A program made the translations under genes and the position numbers. A model generated the notes under the pieces. The model had not been told where the DNA came from and made no database searches. It worked only from the letters and a program-made list of their open reading frames with translations. A stretch of DNA of 17,657 nt from Gammaproteobacteria bacterium (GTDB taxonomy: Bacteria > Pseudomonadota > Gammaproteobacteria > DSM-19610): positions 1-17,657 of the forward strand of contig DRQL01000189.1 of assembly GCA_011371465.1 (NCBI GenBank), written 5' to 3'. Of the stretch, positions 14,411 to 17,657 are shown piece after piece (position 1 is the first letter of the stretch; every line of letters starts with the position of its first letter).

Positions 14411-16306
14411 ATGGCATGTACTGACTGCGACAACGGTTTCACCGGCCCCTGGTGGCGTTACCCGCCGCTGCGTAATGCGCTGCTGGCCGGCGTGATCGCA
14501 CTCAGCGCCTGGCTGCTGATGCTGGCCGGCACTATCGATACTGCGCTGGAAACAGCCCTCTACTGGCTCGCCATCCCGCTCGGCGGTTACCTGTGGGCCA
14601 GGGAGGGCCTGGAAGAACTGTTCGAGGAACACGAGGTCGGGATTTCGCTGCTGATGATCGCGGCCACCGCCGGTTCCGGTATCCTCGGCCTGTGGGAAGA
14701 AGCCGCCGCACTGGTGGTGCTGTACGGCGCCGCCGAAGGTATCGAGGAATACACCTTTGCCCGCACCCGCACCGCGATACGCGCGTTACTGGACCTGGCG
14801 CCGAAGGAAGCCCGCGTGCTGCGCGACGGCGAGGAAATCACCGTACCTGCCGAATCCCTGCAGCCCGGCGAACATTTCGTGGTCCGCCCGGGCGAATCGC
14901 TGCCGACGGACGGCCTGATTATCAGCGGCGAATCGGGGCTGGACGAATCACCGGTCACGGGTGAGTCCATCCCGGTCGACAAGGGGCCGGGGGACCCGGT
15001 GTTTGCCGCCAGTATCAACGGCCAGGGGATGCTGACCATCGAAGTGACGGCCGGTTTTGCCGACAACACCCTGTCACGCATCATTCACCTGGTCGAAGAG
15101 GCGCAGGACCAGAAGGGTCGCGCCCAGCAATGGATGGAACGCTTCGGACGCCGTTACAGCCCCGCTGTGCTGGCCACGTCAGCCCTGTTCCTGCTGGTGC
15201 CCTGGCTGGGTTGGGGTGACAGCGCGACCTGGGCCGAGCGTGCCGTCATCCTGCTGGTGGCCGCAGCACCGTGCGCGCTGGTCATCTCCCTGCCCATCAC
15301 CATGGCCGCCGGTATCGCCGGCGCCGGCCGGCGCGGTATCCTGATCAAGGGCGGTGCCCACCTCGAACACCTGGGGATCATCCATACCATTGCCTTCGAC
15401 AAGACCGGCACCCTCACCCACGGCAAACCACGTGTCACTGATGTCACCGTCCTGAACGGGAAGGAAGAGGAGCTGCTGGCGGTAGCCGGCGGACTGGAAT
15501 CTTCCTCCGGACATCCGCTGGCACGCGCCATTGTCGACTACGTTGGCGCACGCGGCATCTCTGCATTACCCCCGGGTGATTTCGTCTCCCTCACGGGTTC
15601 CGGTGTGCAGGCAGAAATCAACGGCGTCCTGCTCTACCTCGGCAAACCGGACCTGTTCCGCGACCTGGGACTGCCGCTGGCAGAGATCGAAACCCGCCTC
15701 AATGAACTGCAGGCGGACGGCAAGACCGTGGTTCTGGTCGGTTCGGGAAAACAGGTAACAGGCCTGATCGCCCTGCAGGACACCTTGCGTGACGATGCAC
15801 GGGATGTGATCGCACGCCTGCACGACATGGACATCCGCACCGTCATGCTCACCGGTGACAACCGCCGCACGGCAGAACGCGTGGCAGCTCAACTCGGCAT
15901 CGACGACGTGCGTGCCGACCTGAAACCCGAAGACAAGGTAAGCGCGGTAACGGCGCTGCTGAACGACGGCCCGGTACTGATGGTCGGCGACGGCGTCAAC
16001 GATGCACCCGCGCTGGCCGCCGCCACCTGCGGCGTGGCCATGGGGGCAGCCGGCACGGATGCCGCCATCGAGGCCGCGGACATCGCGCTGATGGCCGACG
16101 ACCTCGACAAGCTGGAAGAAGCCCTGCAACTGGGTCGCAGGGCACGCAGGATCAGCCTGCAGAATATCGTGTTCGCCATCCTGGTGCTGGCGATACTGAT
16201 ACCGGCCGGGGTCGGGGGCTTCATCAGCATCGCCGTCGCCGTGCTGGCCCACGAAGCCAGCGAACTGCTGGCCGTCGCCAACGGCCTGCGCGCCGCGAAA
16301 CATTGA
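14411..16306 (+). CDS. P1B-type heavy-metal transporting ATPase (Zn/Cd/Co-like)
   Basis: A 631-residue inner-membrane metal-exporting ATPase. Visible parts: TGES of the actuator domain (183-186), phosphorylation site FDKTGTLT (Asp330), the nucleotide-site motif SGHPLA (His368), TGDNRRTA (481-488) and GDGVNDAP (526-533); all catalytic residues are present. The TM6 metal motif reads AAPCALVIS (Ala286-Pro287-Cys288), where Cu- and Zn-ATPases have CPC and the Co-type P1B-4 group SPC. In the last membrane helix AHEASELLAVANGLR (613-627) recalls the HEGGT-LL-LN motif of P1B-4. There is no N-terminal HMA domain, but Cys3 and Cys6 (MACTDCDNG) form a small CxxC that could bind metal. It follows the pump gene by 72 bases on the same strand, with only a weak GTGAG before the start. 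Likely substrate Zn2+, Cd2+ or Co2+ (inference). Confidence 0.9.
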   Translation: MACTDCDNGFTGPWWRYPPLRNALLAGVIALSAWLLMLAGTIDTALETALYWLAIPLGGYLWAREGLEELFEEHEVGISLLMIAATAGSGILGLWEEAAALVVLYGAAEGIEEYTFARTRTAIRALLDLAPKEARVLRDGEEITVPAESLQPGEHFVVRPGESLPTDGLIISGESGLDESPVTGESIPVDKGPGDPVFAASINGQGMLTIEVTAGFADNTLSRIIHLVEEAQDQKGRAQQWMERFGRRYSPAVLATSALFLLVPWLGWGDSATWAERAVILLVAAAPCALVISLPITMAAGIAGAGRRGILIKGGAHLEHLGIIHTIAFDKTGTLTHGKPRVTDVTVLNGKEEELLAVAGGLESSSGHPLARAIVDYVGARGISALPPGDFVSLTGSGVQAEINGVLLYLGKPDLFRDLGLPLAEIETRLNELQADGKTVVLVGSGKQVTGLIALQDTLRDDARDVIARLHDMDIRTVMLTGDNRRTAERVAAQLGIDDVRADLKPEDKVSAVTALLNDGPVLMVGDGVNDAPALAAATCGVAMGAAGTDAAIEAADIALMADDLDKLEEALQLGRRARRISLQNIVFAILVLAILIPAGVGGFISIAVAVLAHEASELLAVANGLRAAKH

Positions 16307-16320
16307 TCCCTGTTATGCCC

Positions 16321-16397
16321 CGTAGGTCGGATTAGCGACAGCGTAATCCGACAGTGCACCGTCGGGTTACGGCACTGCGTGCCTAACCCGACCTACG
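16321..16397. repeat. Interspersed palindromic repeat, copy 1 (compound hairpin)
   Basis: Outer arms CGTAGGTCGG (16321-16330) and CCGACCTACG (16388-16397) enclose two smaller hairpins: TCGGATTA/TAATCCGA (16327-16334 and 16344-16351) and GTCGGGTTA/TAACCCGAC (16361-16369 and 16384-16392). The sequence GTAGGTCGGATTAGCG with its TAATCCGAC partner is a familiar small interspersed repeat in proteobacterial genomes. It lies 14 bases after the ATPase stop and between convergent genes, so it may also work as an RNA 3'-end structure. There is no T-run. Confidence 0.8.
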
Positions 16398-16451
16398 AGG
16401 GTTGATTCCGGCTGGTACTGGCAGACACATCGACTGAACCTTGCCAAACCC

Positions 16452-16484
16452 CGTAGGTCGGATTAGCGTTAGCGTAATCCGACA
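16452..16484. repeat. Interspersed palindromic repeat, copy 2
   Basis: The core of copy 1 recurs: CGTAGGTCGGATTAGCG, two variable bases, then AGCGTAATCCGACA. It matches copy 1 except at the loop (TT instead of AC) and lacks the second inner hairpin. It ends 6 bases before the stop of the convergent nhaR-like gene. About 55 bases of unremarkable sequence separate the copies. Confidence 0.8.
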
Positions 16485-16490
16485 ATACGC

Positions 16491-17390
16491 CTACCCATCA
16501 GAAAACAGCGACTCGCGGGCTGCTTCCATCACTGCGGACACCACCGGGTGAGTCACCCGCCGCTCGACGGATATTGCGTAGAAATGTTCTTTTACCGTAT
16601 CAACCCGACCAATCGCAGTGACTTCGTACTGCCACTCCACCTCTGCTTCTATGGCTGCGGGCGCGACAAAGATGCCTGCGCCCTGCTGCCCGAAGGCCTT
16701 CATCAGGGCGCTGTCGTCAAACTCGGCGATCACCCAGGGATGAATTCGATGTTTATCCAGCCACTGGTCAATCCCGGAACGCAGCTGGGTACCACTACCG
16801 GGCAATAAAAGCGGCGCACCCTCCAGGCAGGCGGGGAAATCACCGGCAAACTGTTTGCACAACTTTTTCGTGGCAAAAAAGCTCACCGCGCATTCACCAA
16901 GCTTGTGACTGAAACCCCGCGTACTGACCGTGGGAGGAATCGGGCGGTCCGCCAGCACCAGGTCCAGCCGGTGCACGGCCAGTTCCGCCAACAGCATATC
17001 GAGACTCGCCTCGCGGCAGATCATACGCACCGGCTCTGCCAGCTGCAGCGCGGGCTCCAGGATGCGATGGGTAATGGACTTGGCCAGTACATCGACCACA
17101 CCCACTCTGAACAGTTGCGGGCGCCCTTCCGGCAGCTGGTGGATGACCTCCTCCAGCTCCCCGCCGAGCGAAAATATTTCATCCGCATAGCTCAGTACCA
17201 GCCGCCCGGTCTCGGTAAGTTCCAGGTTACGTCCCACCCGGGTGAACAACTCCACCCCGAGATGCTCTTCCAGCAGGTTCAATTGGCCACTGATCGTTTG
17301 CGGTGTCAGGTTTAACCGCTCACTGGCCCGGGCCACGCCACCCTCCCTGGCCACCGCCCAGAAGTAGTGCAGGTGCTTGTAGTTAACCAT
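16491..17390 (-). CDS. nhaR: LysR-family regulator, NhaR-like
   Basis: A 299-residue transcription regulator. GGAG (17396-17399 on the complementary strand) lies six bases before the ATG. The N-terminal winged helix (about 3-60: YKHLHYFWAVAREGGVARAS, then LTPQTISGQLNLLEEHLGVELF) and the effector part (VGVVDVLAKSITHRILEPAL, then FPACLEGAPLLLPGSGTQLR, EFDDSALMKAFGQQGAGIFVAP, AIGRVDTV) follow Escherichia coli NhaR from end to end as I recall that sequence. In E. coli NhaR activates nhaA (Na+/H+ antiporter) and other genes in response to Na+. No nhaA-like antiporter is visible here, so the local target is unknown; the divergent HPF-type gene and nhaR itself are candidates. The start is firm because the HTH begins immediately. 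Confidence 0.88.
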   Translation of the reverse strand: MVNYKHLHYFWAVAREGGVARASERLNLTPQTISGQLNLLEEHLGVELFTRVGRNLELTETGRLVLSYADEIFSLGGELEEVIHQLPEGRPQLFRVGVVDVLAKSITHRILEPALQLAEPVRMICREASLDMLLAELAVHRLDLVLADRPIPPTVSTRGFSHKLGECAVSFFATKKLCKQFAGDFPACLEGAPLLLPGSGTQLRSGIDQWLDKHRIHPWVIAEFDDSALMKAFGQQGAGIFVAPAAIEAEVEWQYEVTAIGRVDTVKEHFYAISVERRVTHPVVSAVMEAARESLFSDG

Positions 17391-17404
17391 CGGTTCTCCA
17401 ATAC

Positions 17405-17419
17405 TTCGTATTTTTCGAA
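17405..17419. promoter_or_regulatory. Candidate LysR-type operator (TTCG-N7-CGAA)
   Basis: TTCG, seven bases (TATTTTT), CGAA forms an AT-centred dyad containing a T-N11-A LysR box (T17406, A17418). It lies 15 bases upstream of the nhaR start, in the divergent nhaR/HPF interval, consistent with autoregulation or control of both genes. No binding data; spotted by eye. Confidence 0.45.
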
Positions 17420-17502
17420 TGTTTAGGAAAGAATAATCGACTTTTAAAGAGATTGTAAGCCGCCTAGCATGCCTGTACTTCCAGCAACCAACGCACTACA
17501 CC

Positions 17503-17508
17503 GGAGGA
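17503..17508 (+). promoter_or_regulatory. Strong ribosome binding site of the HPF-type gene
   Basis: GGAGGA sits four bases before the ATG at 17513, close to the ideal Shine-Dalgarno sequence and the strongest in the window. It fixes the start of the last gene. Confidence 0.8.
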
Positions 17509-17512
17509 CGCC

Positions 17513-17657
17513 ATGCAAATTGACATCCAGGCACGCAATTTTCCCCTGACAGACGCTCTGCGCAGCCACGCTGCACGACGGTTGCGTTTCGCTCTCACCT
17601 GCTGTGACCGGTATATACAGCGGGTCGTGATGCGGCTGTCCGACATCAACGGTCCAC
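17513..17657 (+). CDS. HPF/RaiA-family ribosome-associated protein (3' partial)
   Basis: Forty-eight residues are visible before the window ends. They begin MQIDIQARNFPLTDALRS and continue through HAARRLRFALTCCDRYIQRV to MRLSDINGP. This is the N-terminal pattern of the S30AE/HPF/RaiA fold: a first strand (IDIQAR), a helix (TDALRSHAARRLRFAL), then a strand (RVVMRLSD). Such proteins bind the small ribosomal subunit and pause translation in stress or stationary phase. A Cys pair (TCCDRY) in the loop is unusual. The frame remains open at the last base. The length, and so whether this is a short HPF or another subtype, cannot be told. It is divergent from nhaR, with a 122-bp interval that holds a candidate LysR box. 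Confidence 0.75.
   Translation, partial: MQIDIQARNFPLTDALRSHAARRLRFALTCCDRYIQRVVMRLSDINGP

Noticed and set aside
17453..17481. Possible promoter of the HPF-type gene (TTGTAA with a TACTTC-like -10)
   Set aside because: The -10 match is too weak to call; no sigma-54 GG-N10-GC pattern was seen either.

Overview
The window is GC-rich (roughly 60%), densely coding bacterial DNA. The Bat-type operon, an NhaR-type LysR regulator, a SulP/OmpR/histidine-kinase cluster and a complete Czc-type metal efflux operon all point to a proteobacterium, most likely a gammaproteobacterium. The genus cannot be fixed from the sequence. No rRNA, tRNA, CRISPR array, transposase or phage gene is visible, and no gene-free stretch exceeds about 255 bases.

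Layout. (1) Bases 2-3853, plus strand: the end of a Bat (aerotolerance-type) operon. It holds a von Willebrand A membrane protein (5' end outside the window), a TPR protein with a long Gln/Glu/Ser-rich disordered tail (BatC-like), and a BatD-like membrane protein. The genes overlap or nearly overlap. (2) Bases 3877-8071, minus strand: a tight four-gene cluster transcribed away from the metal operon, in the order SulP anion transporter, OmpR-family response regulator, sensor histidine kinase, small K+-channel-like protein. (3) Bases 8326-14338, plus strand: a small secreted His/Cys protein (CzcI-like) followed by the outer-membrane factor, membrane-fusion protein and RND pump of a heavy-metal efflux system. 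(4) Bases 14411-16306, plus strand: a P1B-type metal ATPase in the same direction. (5) Bases 16321-16484: copies of an interspersed palindromic repeat between convergent genes. (6) Bases 16491-17657: an NhaR-like LysR regulator (minus) divergent from the start of an HPF/RaiA-type ribosome-associated protein (plus, cut by the window end).

How they may work together. The P-type ATPase would move metal from cytoplasm to periplasm, and the CzcCBA-type tripartite pump would carry it out across the outer membrane, with the CzcI-like and His-rich CzcB segments handling metal in the periplasm. The two-component system lies next to the metal operon and is organised with an anion transporter and a cation channel, so it may sense ion or envelope conditions; a role in controlling czc is possible but unproven. 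NhaR and HPF fit a general ionic/stress theme.

The most notable points are: sequence variants at the membrane metal sites of the RND pump and the ATPase; two overlapping hairpins upstream of sulP; the SulP-TCS-channel cluster; and an 11-unit KEQQ repeat built from two synonymous-codon blocks. I found no clearly new class of system; the window looks like a stress and metal-homeostasis region with several unusual details.
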